From: Nymphaea colorata
Taxonomy: Eukaryota; Streptophyta; Magnoliopsida; Nymphaeales; Nymphaeaceae
DNA length: 64,000 nt
Assembly (NCBI RefSeq): GCF_008831285.2
Contig: NC_045149.1
Span: forward strand, 808,001 to 872,000
Direction: 5' to 3'
Shown here piece by piece: positions 1 through 12,821 of this stretch. The notes beneath the pieces were generated by a model. The model was not told the origin of the DNA. It did no database searches and was given only the letters and a program-made list of their open reading frames with translations. Every line of letters begins with the position of its first letter. Positions within the stretch are counted from its first letter, which is position 1. The position numbers were made by a program, and so were the translations under genes.

Positions 1-559
1 TGGCGAACTTCTCAAAATTTTCTTGACTATTTTCTTTTCTTCAATTTTGTCACAATAGCTCCTTATTTGATTTACGTTTTCAATAACTTTAGAAAAGAAT
101 CCTTTAATAGATTTATTGCCCTTCATAGAGAATGTCTCAAAATGTCTCCATAATCCTTGAAGCTTGATGAAGATGATTTTCTTGGAGCTTGGAATTCATT
201 TTTTAAGCTTTTCCAAGCTTTTTTGGATGAAGTTGAATTCATAATCTGAGGCAATATTTCATTACTTACCACAAGCTGGATACATAGAGGTGCCTTTGCA
301 TATTTCTTCTTGTTAACCTTGAATTCTTTTTGTTTGGATGATGTCCATGATGCAAGAATCACATCATCTGATGGTTCCTCTTACCACTTTGAATGATCTC
401 CTATAGCTCATGTTAGGCATGTAGAGTCTTCATTTTTAGACTACAAAATCCATAGCCTTCACCATAAAAAACTGGCACTTGCAATTGAGAAAGATTGGTG
501 GCAGAGTTATTTGCATTCACCATCATAATTTCAACAATGATGTAGTCTCCTTCAATCTG
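1..559 (-). pseudogene. Copia-type gag fragment (element A)
   Basis: Read on the minus strand, 362-123 encodes the UBN2-type gag of Ty1/copia elements: a lysine-rich stretch followed by an AWKSLKNEF motif matching the family's 'AW..L...F' signature. Downstream, 122-1 continues in broken frame with the gag segment that ends in a 'KILRSLP'-like sequence. The gag product would package element RNA in cytoplasmic particles. Stop codons interrupt the frame and the rest of the element lies beyond the left edge. A primer site and LTR follow immediately to the right, which fixes the orientation. The family call is firm from the motif order; activity is unlikely. Confidence 0.7.
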
Positions 560-571
560 GCTCTAACACCA
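560..571 (-). other. primer-binding site of Copia element A
   Basis: The minus strand reads TGGTGTTAGAGC, a one- or two-base variant of the initiator-tRNA-Met complement TGGTATCAGAGC used by plant Copia elements. It lies five bases inside the proposed LTR end and before the gag start, as expected. Confidence 0.65.
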
Positions 572-576
572 TTTAT

Positions 577-969
577 TGGAATTTTTCAGTATTTTAATTG
601 GATGAACAAAAACAAAAAAAGAATGGTTGCACAAGAATGAAATTGAGAAGAATAGGGGCAAGAAAGACTTTCTTACACTTATACAAGTGCACTAAAAAAC
701 TATTATTTTATTGAACATGAGCCAATGGAAATGATTTGCAAAACGAGAGGTGGGCTATTTATAGTGCCCACAAAGAATGGATAGTACAACATTGTTACAA
801 AAGGGTGTACCTTTTTATATGAAGCATGACACCTCTTTGGTAAATCACAAAGAGGTTTAAAGTTGCAATTCTTCACAAATGTGTCACCTGAAAGTAACAT
901 TTCATTTTAGATGCCTCTTCACTTTTTTCTGGATATGGATTTTGGATATCAAATCCAAAATATATTACA
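577..969 (-). repeat. 5' LTR of Copia element A
   Basis: The inner end is set by the adjacent primer site. The outer end at 969 is proposed from a TG...CA pair (plus strand TGGAATTTTT ... ATTACA). A TATA box, CTATAAATAG on the minus strand at 764-755, lies in the right part of the LTR for a promoter firing leftward into gag. The partner LTR is outside the window, so the outer boundary is uncertain. The LTR sits just upstream of protease exons, so the element probably lies in an intron of that gene. Confidence 0.5.
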
Positions 970-1149
970 AATTAATATTTTAACAACTTCAATGACTAAA
1001 TTCATTTTCAATTCTAGAGAATTTTTATGAAAATTTTTAACTTCCTTCTCTTTAATGTTAGTTTTATTAGATGCATGTTTTATCAAAAGTAAAGATGTAC
1101 TTGGATCTCCTAATGACATGGAGTGATCAATCCTAGTTCATATTTGTAG

Positions 1150-2826
1150 GTGCTGTCTCTTCTCATTGCAGTATCATTGGAGTTGGTTGCTGCTCTTGCC
1201 CTGCTAAGACATACAGCAAATCCGTGCTTCAAATTTATGAGCCTCTTCCAAGGGAATGTTTTGAAAGAAAGGAACACTTTAAAACCATCAGTTGTTGGTC
1301 TGGGACTTCTAATATCCTTTGCCATATTGACATCCATGATTGCTGATTACTTTGACATGGGTTCCAAGGTTTGCACCTCTTTCTAACAATCTCATTGTGA
1401 AGAAATTTACCCTTTTTAGCATGTGGATAATCTGGTTAAATTTTGCCCAAGGAAAAGAAAGAAGTTCAAATCTTTGAGGCATACTTGAAAATAAAACTGA
1501 ACTAAAATGCTTACAAATAAGTGATTTTGTGGAGATTATTAATGATATAATATCTTATTATATTGGGGTGCCAAGTAACCAGCAGTAATATGTTTATTAG
1601 AAAGATATCCTCTTGATAAACTTTGATTCTCTTACTGATATTACACAAACACACACGTAAAAGGACAATTCAATCCTATCTGATATCAATGTTGCATCGG
1701 ATGGTTAAAAATTTGTTAAAAAATAGTAACTACATTGACATTAATGACAATTATGATGCGGCAACAATCTGTGGTAGTTTTGTCGATGATTCATGGTTTT
1801 TTCAGGAAACAAATTTTTAAGTTTTAGCCATGCAGCAACTGGCCATACGACATTCTACAGCAGTAAATACACTGGATGATAGATGAATTTTAATTTTTAG
1901 CCATCTGACGTCTAGCAGAGAGAGAGAAAGAGAGGTTGTGTGTCATATGTGTATATATGCACACACATGCACAACTTTTTATAACTACATATCAACATTT
2001 TGAAGAATTTTGTGTCTTACTCACAATACCATGGATATTGGCATGTGCACTCATACTCGCATCTATTTGACTTAGACAATAGCATAGTTGAAAAAAAGAA
2101 TTACATGGAATATTTGATATGAAGAGGCAGCACGTATAGGCATTTCAAGAAAGCATGACATGTGAAATATACATTGGTAAGATCTATGCTATGTATGTAT
2201 GAGGCTTGTAGTTTCTCCCTATTCTTTTTAATCTCTTGAGCTCGTTCATATTCATGTCAATGATTACATCAAAATGTAAAAATGATAGCTAACCCAATAT
2301 CATGAGCTCTAGTTGCATAGCAGTTGTTCTACTTTGTTACTTTAGCTCTATGATTTATAATGTTGGTGCCAAATTAATAGGCAACTTTATATGGGGTTAA
2401 GTCATTTGATAATTGCACTTAAATGGTCATTTTAAATCTTGATATTATCTTAATTTCAGTTCATGCAACCTTTTAAACATGCAGGAGATAAGAAACCCAA
2501 TACTGAAGGAGATTCTATTGAGTGGCTCAATATCTCAGTTAGCATGCATAATTCTCTATTGCTTTATTGCTCCTTTACTAGAAGAAATGGTCTACAGGGG
2601 ATTCCTTTTGACATCAATTGCATCATCAATGACATGGCCGTCAGCAGTTGTGATCAGTTCATTGTTCTTCACCGTAGCACATTTTTCCGTTGATGGATCT
2701 TTGCAGCTATTCATCATTGGTTGCATTCTTGGGGGTTCCTATTGTTTGTCTGGCAACTTACTGGTCCCTTTGACCATTCATTCCTTATACAATGCCTCTG
2801 TTCTATTAGATACCACCTTCTCTTGA
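1150..2826 (+). CDS. CPBP (CAAX/Rce1-type) intramembrane protease, 3' part
   Basis: Two exons are visible, 1150-1368 (73 codons, acceptor TTGTAG, donor GTTTGC) and 2485-2826 (113 codons plus TGA, acceptor TGCAG). They join in phase 0. The product is very hydrophobic. The second exon carries the CPBP active-site motifs in order: EEMVYRG (EExxxR), FTVAH (FxxxH) and HSLYN (HxxxN-like). These residues form the intramembrane glutamyl-protease centre of Rce1/CPBP proteins; plant members are often plastid membrane proteins. The 5' exons are not in the window; Copia element A separates the first visible exon from whatever lies upstream. No frameshift is visible, so the gene may be functional if the Copia insertion is spliced out. 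The exact subfamily cannot be judged from this part. Confidence 0.85.
1369..2484 (+). other. intron of the CPBP protease gene
   Basis: AT-rich intron of about 1.1 kb with a short GA run near 1915-1936 and an adjacent TA/CA-rich stretch. No coding feature is seen. Confidence 0.7.
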
Positions 2827-3209
2827 AGCAAATTAATGGTGCAGAAGATTAAATGAAGAAGCTATATATCATTAAATATATCTCCTCTTCTTTCTCTAGC
2901 CTCACATGCACACACACACAGATATATATATAGATAATCCCCTCAATTTATTGAAAAAAAATTAAAATACTTTTGCACAATGCAAATGTGAAGCTCTGAT
3001 TTGAAGGAAAACCACCTTGACACGTTCACTACTAGCACTGATTCAACTCAGTTCGTCACAGCTGAAGCAACATCAGCTTCACCCATCACAACATTTGTGA
3101 AGCCTTGACGTCAAGACAAAACATCGATGGTTTGTTTGCTTCCCCTATCACAATCTATCACAATAGAATTCATTGAAGCTTGTCAAGTTCAGATCCGAAG
3201 CAAAATTAT
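2827..3209. other. 3' UTR and intergenic spacer
   Basis: This follows the protease stop codon. It contains a CA/TA microsatellite near 2905-2930 and ATTAAA-like polyadenylation candidates near 2870. Nothing else is recognised before the Copia LTR. Confidence 0.4.
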
Positions 3210-3509
3210 TGACAACAGCATAGCAAGTAATGAGAGAGAGAGAGAAAGAGAACGAGTGAGAAAGAGAGAGAGTGCAATCCTTATGTGGTTCAATTTAAGA
3301 GCCAATATCCACAGGAGACCGATCAATTTTCCTTATTGTTCATATTGTCACTACAATCAGTGAAGGACGAACATAAGGAGGTTTCCAAAAATGTTGCACT
3401 GATGAGCGATGGAATGGGCTGTTGCTTAATGTTCCCAAAGTCTTCATGCAATTTTTTTCCATGTCAAATTAAAGTTATTGACCTCTTCATGATTGCTGCA
3501 TTTCTAACA
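3210..3509 (-). repeat. 3' LTR of Copia element B
   Basis: It aligns by eye with 7602-7935. Shared blocks are a GA microsatellite near the left end, a 'CCTTATTGTTCAT' block and a block near the right end reading CTCTTCATG. On the minus strand it begins TGTTAGAAATGC after a purine tract (ACTTGATGGGGAC). Confidence 0.75.
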
Positions 3510-3539
3510 GTCCCCATCAAGTGGGCTGTAAATGTTGTG

Positions 3540-6500
3540 ACATCCCGGCTTACTCATTGCAGCTTGAAGCTTCACCTTGGTAGCTCCTTTGATCAATACA
3601 TCAGCGACTCGATTGAAGCCTTTTATATGTGGAGTTCTAATATCACCTAATGTGACTTTTTCTCAGACATAATGATGATCAATTTCAATATACTTGGTTG
3701 CCTCATGAAAAAAAGGATTTGTAGGGATGTATATAGCTACCTTGTTGTCACATAACATGTCCATTGGCTTTTTGTCTTGACACCCAACTCTTCAATTAAG
3801 TTCTTTGTTCATATAAGTTCAGTTGCCCCTGATGCAATTTTTCAGTGTTCAACTTCAGTACTAGACTTGGCTATAACTCTTTTGTTTTTTTTTTCTCTTC
3901 CAAGCCACTAGATTTTAACCTACCAAGAAGCAATATCCCATAGCAGATCTTCTATCACTAGCATCATATGATCAATCAGCATTTGTGAAGCTGATAAAGT
4001 CAATGTTCTTATTCCTTTCATACTAGAGACCTTGATCGGGCGAACCTTTCGCATATCTAAGGACGTAGTCAGCTGCCTTCATGTGTGATTTCCTTTGCCA
4101 TGCATGTACTTGCCTATAATATTCAAAACATAAGAAATGTCAGATAGTGTAGCAGATAAATATATTAGCTTACCAACAAGCCATTGGAACCTCTCTTTTC
4201 CAAGTTAATGTTCATTGTCAAATGGTCCAATTTTGAAATTTGTATCAATACCCAAAAAGTATTTAAGTTTACCTTGATTCTTTATGTCAAAGGTTTTCTT
4301 TCAGTAGATCTTCAGATTCTAAATGCTTTCAGTATCATTTCCAGCTACCACAATGTCATCCACATAGATTAGGACAACAATAATGCTTTCTCTTTGCTTT
4401 TTAACAAATAAAGTGTTGTTAGTGTGACACTTAGTACCCTATTTTTTCTAATGCTTGGTTACACTTTATGTACAAAGTTCTAGGAGATTGCGTTAGACCG
4501 TATATGGAGTACTGAGCTTGCATACACAACCTTTTCCTTCTTCAGGGTGTCCATGTGTAGATTTCCTTGCTCAATTTTCCTTGTAGGAATGCATTTTTTA
4601 CGTATAATTGGTGAATACTTCAATTGGCTGCAAGAAATAAAGAGTAAACGGCCTATTCATCTTTGTGACTCAAGCAAAAAGCTTCTTCAGAATCTAGGCC
4701 CTTAGTCTATAACCCTTTAGCTACTAGTCATGCCTTGTATCTTTCTATGGTCCCATAACGTTTATATTTCATTTTATATTGCCATTTTGCATCCCACTAT
4801 GCTTGTGTTTTTGGGTGCAACAACTAAGTCTATGTATTATTTTGTCTTAAAGCTTCTAGCTCCTTATCAATTGTTTTTCTCCATTTTTAGGATCTTTCTG
4901 AGCCTCTTGAAAAGTTTTGGGCTATTGAATTTTGTCGAGATTCCTAATGACCTTGGCATGGTCAGATGAGACCTTGTCATATGTTACATATTTGTTGATA
5001 GAATATATTTCATCATCGGCTATATGTGTAGGATCACGTCTGATTTTTTCTGATCTTTTAATAGATTTTGAGGGGGTTTGAACATCATCAGTAGTAGTCA
5101 CATGTTCATATTCATCAATAGGGCTCTCATTTTCTGATTGAGTCCCTCTATTTATTTCATGTACATCAATAAGGTAAGAAACAAGCCATCATAGTTATGC
5201 ATGGTAGGAGAGCTTGGTGATCCCTTTTACCATCATAATTGATGTCAAATATGACAGTTTCACTAAAACGAAGGTCACGAGAAATATAGACTTTCTAAGT
5301 AACAGGGTTGTAACAAACATATCCCTTGCTTTCCATGTCATAGCTGACAAAGATGCATTTTATAGAATGAGGGCTCAGCTTGATTTTGTTTTATTGATGT
5401 TGCCACACACCGAAATATCCACACATCTAACATGAGTAGCATATTTGAACCGCTTGTTAGAGCCTTGTTAATAACATAACACATAATAGAAATGACATAT
5501 TTCTAATAATTCTTAGGTACATTTATTTGGAATAAAAAGCTTCTGGCAAACTCTAGAAAGTGTCCATTTTTTGTCTCAGATACAGCATTTTGTTGACGTG
5601 TATCTATACAAGACATATCGTGCTTTACACCATGTTCAGCAAAAAAAAAAAAAATTGAAATCAACATTTTTTTACTCAGTGCTGTTGTCAGATCTAAAAC
5701 ATTTTATTTTCAAATTGTACCAAGTCACAACCATCCTATAAAAGGTTTTAAAATGAAAAAACACTTCAGACTTATTCTTCATAAAAAATCCACGTAGCCC
5801 TAGAGAAATCATCAGCAAACATGACATAAGTGAAATCCACCCATACAACCAATGGGTGTAGGCCCCCCAAACATCATTATGAATCAACTCAAATGGGTTT
5901 TTGCTAATAGATTATATAAATAAAAATTTTGGTCTAGTCGTCCTTGCAAATTTGCAAATGTCACAATCATAATCATTAAAGCATAGTTTAGGAAATAAAT
6001 ATTCTAAAACTCTAGATAGTAGATAGCCCACATGCCAGTGCCAGATTTCTGCAACATCAGCCGAATCATGCTCAAAAATTGATCTTGGGTGCTTAGACAA
6101 TAAAGCCCGTCGATGAGTTTTCCATCATCAATCATCTTATGAGTAATGCAATCCTAAAAAACAAACAATTGTAGCACAAAAACTACATTGCAATTTAGTT
6201 CCTTGGAGTTCTAGCAAACAAACAGTAATTTGGAGTAAACTTAGGCATAACGAGTAAAGCACTAGTTTGTTTCCAGTTCAAAAAATTTATTCAACCACTT
6301 CTCTTCCTGGCCATGGGAGCCCCATTAGCTTCTGCAACATGTCCAATATATTTCGTGTTATAGAAAGAATTTAAACTAGATGACTCATTGGCCATGTGAT
6401 CAGTGGTATTAAGAGTAAACTCATTGTTGATAGTGGGGAATGTACCTGATTTGTCTCTACCCTTGCCAATAGAGTTGATGGAGATGCCTGCCGTCTTTTG

Positions 6501-7540
6501 AACTTGAAGATCCTTTACCATTTCGACCAATTGTTCCTAAGTAATTGGATCTTCTGAAGAGGAGGTGGTCTGGTTGGCATGATCTATGTCGCTGCCTTCT
6601 TATCATGGCCTTGGCCAGCACTCTTAGAGGATGAGTTTGGTGCTTTGTCTGGTCCAGCATAGAAAAACCAACAAGTGTTAGTATGACAGTTTCTCTTATA
6701 ATAAGTGCACTTAAGTCTTCCACGGTTCTCACATTTAGAGTTGAAGAATGTCCCTCTGTTGGCTAGGTTGGCATTACTGCTTCTAGATGAAGCTATTTTA
6801 TCTTCACTGTTTGTTTCTTGATTACTGTTGTTAAGGGTAACCATGGCTTTTTTCTTGATTCTTCTCGTACAAGAAGAGAAAAGTTAGATCCAACAGATTT
6901 GGCAGCTCCTGAGCCATAAGAATTTCACTCTGAAGTTGTTTGTGGTCGTTTGGAATCTGGCCAAAATTTTGAAGATGCATACTTGTTCACTTGCTTCTTA
7001 GCCTTTGTAAGATCAGTGGTTAATAGAGCATGTATATCCATCTCAGCCCAAATTCCTATGAAAGTACCAAGATATTCACTAATAGATGACATCCCTTCAT
7101 TAAAGCTACCTTTCCTTTGAGATAATTGATATTTGCAAGCAGTATTGTACTGCCCACTATAGAGTTCTTTGGCAATTTGCCACACCTCTTTAGCAGTCCC
7201 TAGAAACATGAAGATTGCTGCAGTCTTGATCACCATAGAGTTTATGAGCCAAGATGTGACGGTATTGTTAGTGTAACTCCACTCATTGTATTTAGGATCA
7301 TTAATGGGAGGTTTTCTCTTACTACGAACAATATCCAGTTTAAACTTCCCAGTAAGAAATCAAGTAATGGCCTTGGACCAAGACAAATAGTTGAGGCCAT
7401 CGAGCAAGGTATCTGTGGGCTTGGGGTTAGGGTTACCTTGTTCATGGAAGACAATTTATGTGTTGATCCATCACTTGTTTGAGTGATGGTCGCCTCTTTG
7501 TTGTCATTCCTGATCACTTTGCCTTCTTGCTCCATGATGT
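3540..7540 (-). pseudogene. Copia element B gag-pol, degenerate
   Basis: On the minus strand: gag 7535-6925 (UBN2-like, fragments in different frames). A CCHC-like zinc knuckle lies near 6720-6650 (C-x2-C-x4-H-x4-C pattern). The aspartic protease is near 6450-6300, where the catalytic D-T-G-A is reduced to N-T, followed by TDHMA. The GAG-pre-integrase block is 6100-5912 (HWHVGYL, CDICKFA). The integrase core is 5887-5672 with HNDVWG and RSDN supplying the first two catalytic acidic residues. The RT YVDD box is at about 4380-4340. The RNase H and C-terminal block is 3720-3545 (EIDHHYV, VADVLIKG). Many stops and shifts make it inactive. The polyprotein would have produced the particle, the cDNA and the integrase. 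Confidence 0.8.
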
Positions 7541-7601
7541 TTCACCTGTAGAAGTTCGGTTTCTTGCCTCATATGAATGTCTTATACTTTGATACTATCA
7601 T

Positions 7602-7935
7602 TGGCAGCAGCACAGCAAGCAGCGAGGGAACATGAGAGAGAGAGAGAGAGAGAGATAGAACATAAGCCTTACGTGGCTTGGCTTAGCAGCCTACATCCAC
7701 GTGGGAGAGATTAATTTGCCTTATTGTTCATGTAACATCATTACTATTCAGCATGCCTTTATACAACTAAAGCTTGAAGGCAAGATGACAAGCATAAGGA
7801 GGTTCCTAAAAACTGATGCATCGATAAATGATGGGATGGACTATTGCCTAATTTAGCATTCTGAAAATCTTCACACAATTTCTTCCATGTTAAAATTAGG
7901 CAATTGATCTCTTCATGGTCATTGCAGTTCTATCC
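7602..7935 (-). repeat. 5' LTR of Copia element B
   Basis: Right-hand copy of the LTR pair. It contains a GA microsatellite at 7632-7656 and lies next to the tRNA-Met-like primer site near 7600-7585. It is longer than its partner because of small insertions. Confidence 0.75.
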
Positions 7936-8805
7936 AAAAAGCATTATTAACACATTCGCTTTCATCTACATGATAAATGTTGTAGAGGTTGAAGCAGAAA
8001 TTAAACTTTCATTGACACAATTATTGACGTTGTCTTTGCATCACGACTCACTAGCTCCACATCAATACAGCATCGATGTTTATGTTGTAATGAATGTGTG
8101 TATAACAAATTGATAATCTCCTAAATCATTGAACTCTTTCTTGAGTAATTAGGTAAAAGAAGGTAAAAAGGCGTGAACTACAACTAATATCACTTACTCA
8201 AATAATTAAATTAATATCAAATTAAAATAAAATTTAATGACATCAAAATATATGTGTAGATATCAAAATATGGTCGAAACTAAGATCTTATTTGCCATCT
8301 TATTGGGTATCACACCATGAAGCCGCTACTTGTACCACCTGATTCTTCTTAGATGCCTTATGACACCTAAAAATTTTCCTATACAGGGAATTAACTGCAA
8401 AGTTCTCATTCAATCCTTAACTTTGCCTAGCCAAGATTATAACATCCATAAAACATTATATATTATTTATTGCTTTTATGTTGAAATAATGTATGAAAAT
8501 GTATCTCATATTTGTTCATATTTATCTAGCTTTAGGAGGTTATATTTTGAATTTCAATCAAATTGGAGCCAACACTGTAGGAAAAAAATAAATAAACCGG
8601 CACTATATAATCTAGAGTGAGGTTTGAATTTATCAAAATCTAGTCAAAAATTCATTTGATCACTAGCGGTGTTTGGAGGTGGTCTGGTTTAGGTTTATTT
8701 TTTTCACTTAAAAATAAATGATGCTTTTAGTTTCTATGATTTGAATGTTTGATAGTTAGGATTAATCAATATTGATCAGTTGTAAATTATTTTGGTAAAT
8801 TTCAC
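7936..8805. other. intergenic, no recognised feature
   Basis: AT-rich sequence. Short open frames here show no family resemblance and no splice context. Confidence 0.4.
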
Positions 8806-9041
8806 AACAACTATATCACTTTAAGAATCACCAGGAAACATTCCTAAAAGTGTGGCCAACTGTTCCTAAAAGTAATTAGGAACGGTCTCCATTCCATTCC
8901 TAGAGGTACTGTAGCAAAGTACTTTACAGATATTTTTTTTACCGTCCTAACCAAAACCCATTAAGGACATTTTAGAAATGGTGTTCCTAAAGGTTCAGCC
9001 AATAATAATTTATTGCACTCTGAGTTGACACGGGATGTTCT
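8806..9041. repeat. terminal repeat region with GGAAC/TTCCTAAAA motifs
   Basis: Copies of TTCCTAAAA and GGAACGGT recur in both orientations, like the subterminal repeats of CACTA-type DNA transposons. A similar cluster lies at 55556-55800. The nearby CACAACAACTATATCAC could be a decayed terminus. No transposase is linked to it. Confidence 0.4.
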
Positions 9042-9840
9042 AACAATTGAAAGTCAGCATGTGTCTGCCTTCCATTGTTTTGAGAGTGACGACTTCTACC
9101 TACATTGTAAAGTATTCAGTTGCTATTAGAAAGTACTTATTGACCGTTGGATGTGGAGAGATTGATGGGCCCTATAATGTGAAATGTCTGCTCTAATCAA
9201 TTGCTTGGTGAGAGTTTGGTAGGTAGCGTGTCTACCACAAGTTCCTTCATGTGCTTTATTGATCACCTCTTGTGTTTCATCTCTATCAAATCATCTAGAA
9301 TATTCTGCGCTGAAGCCTTATATAATATTCTGGCGAGCAATGAAATATCATCCAGACATTGCATGGCCTTTGAGATCAGAATGCTAACTATTCTAGCCTA
9401 CAAAATGTCAAAACAAGTCAACCAAGTGGAATCACAAAAGACACCATGATATTAGAACATAGAGAATTACTTGAAGATTGGTAACTTCCTCTAAATAAGA
9501 GTAGTGAGCCATTCATATAGTATATGGTCGATATTTCATGCTTGCCAGAATATTATATAGGGGAGGATACAGTGCATAGTATTCTAGATTCTTTGATAGA
9601 GATGAAGTACAAGAAGTGATCAATGAAGTGCATGAAGGAACCTGTGGTAGCTACACAACCTACCAAACTCTCAGCAAGAGACTCCTTAGAGAAGGAATTT
9701 TACATTGTAGGGCTCATCAATCTCTCTACATCGAATGGTCAATAAGTACTTTCTAACAGTGACAGAACACTTCCCAAGTGGGTAGAAGTCATCACTCTCA
9801 GAACAGTAGAAGACAGAAACATGGTGTCTTTCAATTGTAG
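9042..9840. repeat. foldback element carrying a Gypsy integrase fragment
   Basis: The left arm, about 9042-9353, is the inverted copy of the right arm, about 9528-9840, with a loop of about 175 bases. The arms look roughly 80-85% alike by eye. The right arm read on the plus strand encodes INEVHEGTCGS, matching the zinc-binding H2C2 region before a Gypsy integrase core. A shared landmark in both arms is AGAAAGTACTTATTGACC. The unit lies next to the GGAAC repeat cluster on the left, and a TTTTTAGGAAC motif follows near 9885. Confidence 0.65.
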
Positions 9841-9899
9841 GATCCGTTTTTTGTGACTGGTTCTAACACTTATTGTTTTTAGGAACATATATATAAGGA

Positions 9900-10694
<795 letters not shown>

Positions 10695-10764
10695 ATATGA
10701 TCACAAAGAAAGATTATAAATAAATTAGTTTGAAACACCATTGAGTAGATGGATGAAAAATAAC

Positions 10765-10858
10765 CTTATGAAGTTCATCTTCAATTGACTTTGTAACCTC
10801 CTTTGCTCAAACACATTGTCCAAGTTCAGATTTGGAAGTTGAAAATTAGCTCTTGTGA
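10765..10858 (-). pseudogene. isolated exon of an HIR (band-7/SPFH) gene
   Basis: On the minus strand an acceptor (TATTGCAG) is followed by TRANFQLPNLNLDNVFEQ and then, after a one-base frame loss, EVTKSIEDELHK and a GT donor. This corresponds to the HIR-protein segment just after the SPFH core (RA..P...LDDVFEQKN..AK..EEELEK). HIR proteins are plasma-membrane-associated scaffolds in plant immunity. No neighbouring HIR exon was found on either side, and the frame is broken within the exon. It is therefore a relic or captured fragment. The family match rests on about 30 residues. Confidence 0.55.
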
Positions 10859-10869
10859 CTGCAATAAGA

Positions 10870-12821
10870 AAGAAAAGCTTACTTCATTCTCTTCCTTTTT
10901 AAACAACGTAATTATTATACATGGGAAAGTGAACTGGTAAATACCCTCAATGACTTATTCCCTTCAATCCATTTTACTAGAGCAGCAGCTCCTAGAACAT
11001 GGCCATAATTTCCCAAGTTTGACATAAAATATATCAAAAGCATGTTATTATATTAGAAAATGCCAACAAATAAGCAAGCTAAATTGACTGTTATAGTCCT
11101 TTGCAACATGTTAAAAGCCAAAAAATGATAAAACAGGGACATGGATGTGAATCATACATATATATACATCAGAGAGCTTTAAATTTATGGATCAAATGCT
11201 ATTATTTTCATAGTGGGATTCAGACTAACCCTGTAAATCCCTGTGATTATTTCAATAAAAAAGGTTTAAGCAAGCATCCAGATACTTGCAAAAAAAATGT
11301 GGTGGGTCAACGAGAAAGGGAGATAGAGTATAACTGCAAACTGAGAACTAAATTCATAAAACTCAATCATGTCATTGTGAAGTTGTATCATACATAATGA
11401 TGAATTCTTATTCAACATGCCAGCAAAAGCTCCTGCACTCTATCGAGAAAACTAAATCAGAAAGCAAACAAAAGAAACAGGGACTAGTATCGGTGCACCA
11501 TATCAGAATATGTGTAAAACACCAACATCTAAAAAACTAGAAGTTTTAATAATATAATAAAGTGATCTACAATTAATAGTAGAACAAAATAAAAAAAATG
11601 AAAAATTTAATGACTAGTGAAAAGGGTGTGTGCCATTTTACTTAGTATCGCTGCACACAGGAGCACAACAAGGATTGAATAAACAAATGCTATTCTCTTC
11701 TGTCTCTTTTCTTTGTATTTATTAGCACTGGTAGATGGTGATAGAAAGCAAAATTTTAAAAGAAATTATGAAAACCCTATTATAGAATTGGGTTTTCGTA
11801 ATAATTAGTCAAAACATTTTATTGTCTATGCACTAGAAGCAACGAATTCATAGAACAATGACATGCCACAACAGTTTATCACCTTTTTTTTATATAATTC
11901 ATGACTCAAGACGAGCGAAGTAAAAAGGAAATGGGCACTTGAAAATGAGATGTAGGATGCCACCTCAATAGATAAAACTTTTGGAAACCATATATTCATG
12001 CTAGACTCGACCAAGCTGAGGAATTGTCCAATAATTAACTATAATTCTTTTTGTACATATGGACTATTACATCGCATGCTATAGCAGTACCAGATACTAA
12101 AAAAGGTAAAAGGATGAGGCTACTCCTCCAACGACAGTTAACTAAGTACCTATCAAAGACTAACAACAATAATGGCCAATATGATAGAACCTCAGGTTCT
12201 GATATCGGCTGGTCCATGCGGACCAAGTACATTATTTTAGGTTCAACCAAGTCAGATCACTAACCTTCATGTAAAGAAAACTTAAGTAAAGGCATCCTTT
12301 AAGCAATAGAACTTGAGCAGACAATCCATCAATCCACGCTTTGGAGATTGATAGCTGTCTGGTTTTAGTATTTGCCTAGTATCAATCATTTGTAAGGTGG
12401 AACCTTGCCTTCCTTATAGTCACTAGCTTTCATGTGTTCATCAAAGTATCTGACGCTACTGCCCATTCCTCATGTACCATAAATTACTAATCTAATCAGA
12501 GCAGATGTCAGATATAAGAATATGCATGCCATACACCAACAAAAGGGGATTCATAGATTACTCGAACTTCACCTATCTGTCATCCATGAATATCAACCAA
12601 CGAAGAGTGTCAAAAATGGATAAATCATTCATATTCCGAAAATAAATGCTGGGCGTAAAGACAGAGAATAAACTTTTTGTCATTTTTAGAATTCAGTAAT
12701 AATAAATTACTGATGGTAGTTTTTAAGCTAAAGCAACTAATCAATTTGGTGATCTCTTCTTTACCATATCCCATGGCATTACATTTAAATATCTCATAAG
12801 TTGGCCTAATCAGCACAGGAT
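10870..12821. other. intergenic, no recognised feature
   Basis: About 2 kb of AT-rich sequence. Short open frames lack family resemblance. It may include lost HIR introns, but nothing shows this. Confidence 0.35.

Larger units (their letters stand above)
3210..7935 (-). mobile_element. full-length decayed Ty1/copia retrotransposon (element B)
   Basis: Two diverged direct-repeat LTRs (3210-3509 and 7602-7935) flank a minus-strand gag-pol region with domains in Copia order: gag, zinc knuckle, protease, integrase, RT, RNase H. A tRNA-Met-like primer site (TAGTATCAAAGT on the minus strand) lies just inside the right LTR. A purine tract lies just inside the left LTR. All frames are broken and the LTRs differ by many substitutions and indels, so the insertion is old. 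I could not find a convincing 5-bp target duplication. Confidence 0.85.

Noticed and set aside
3285-3650. Plus-strand 121-codon frame
   Set aside because: It crosses the Copia LTR and the antisense of RNase H, so it is not an independent gene.
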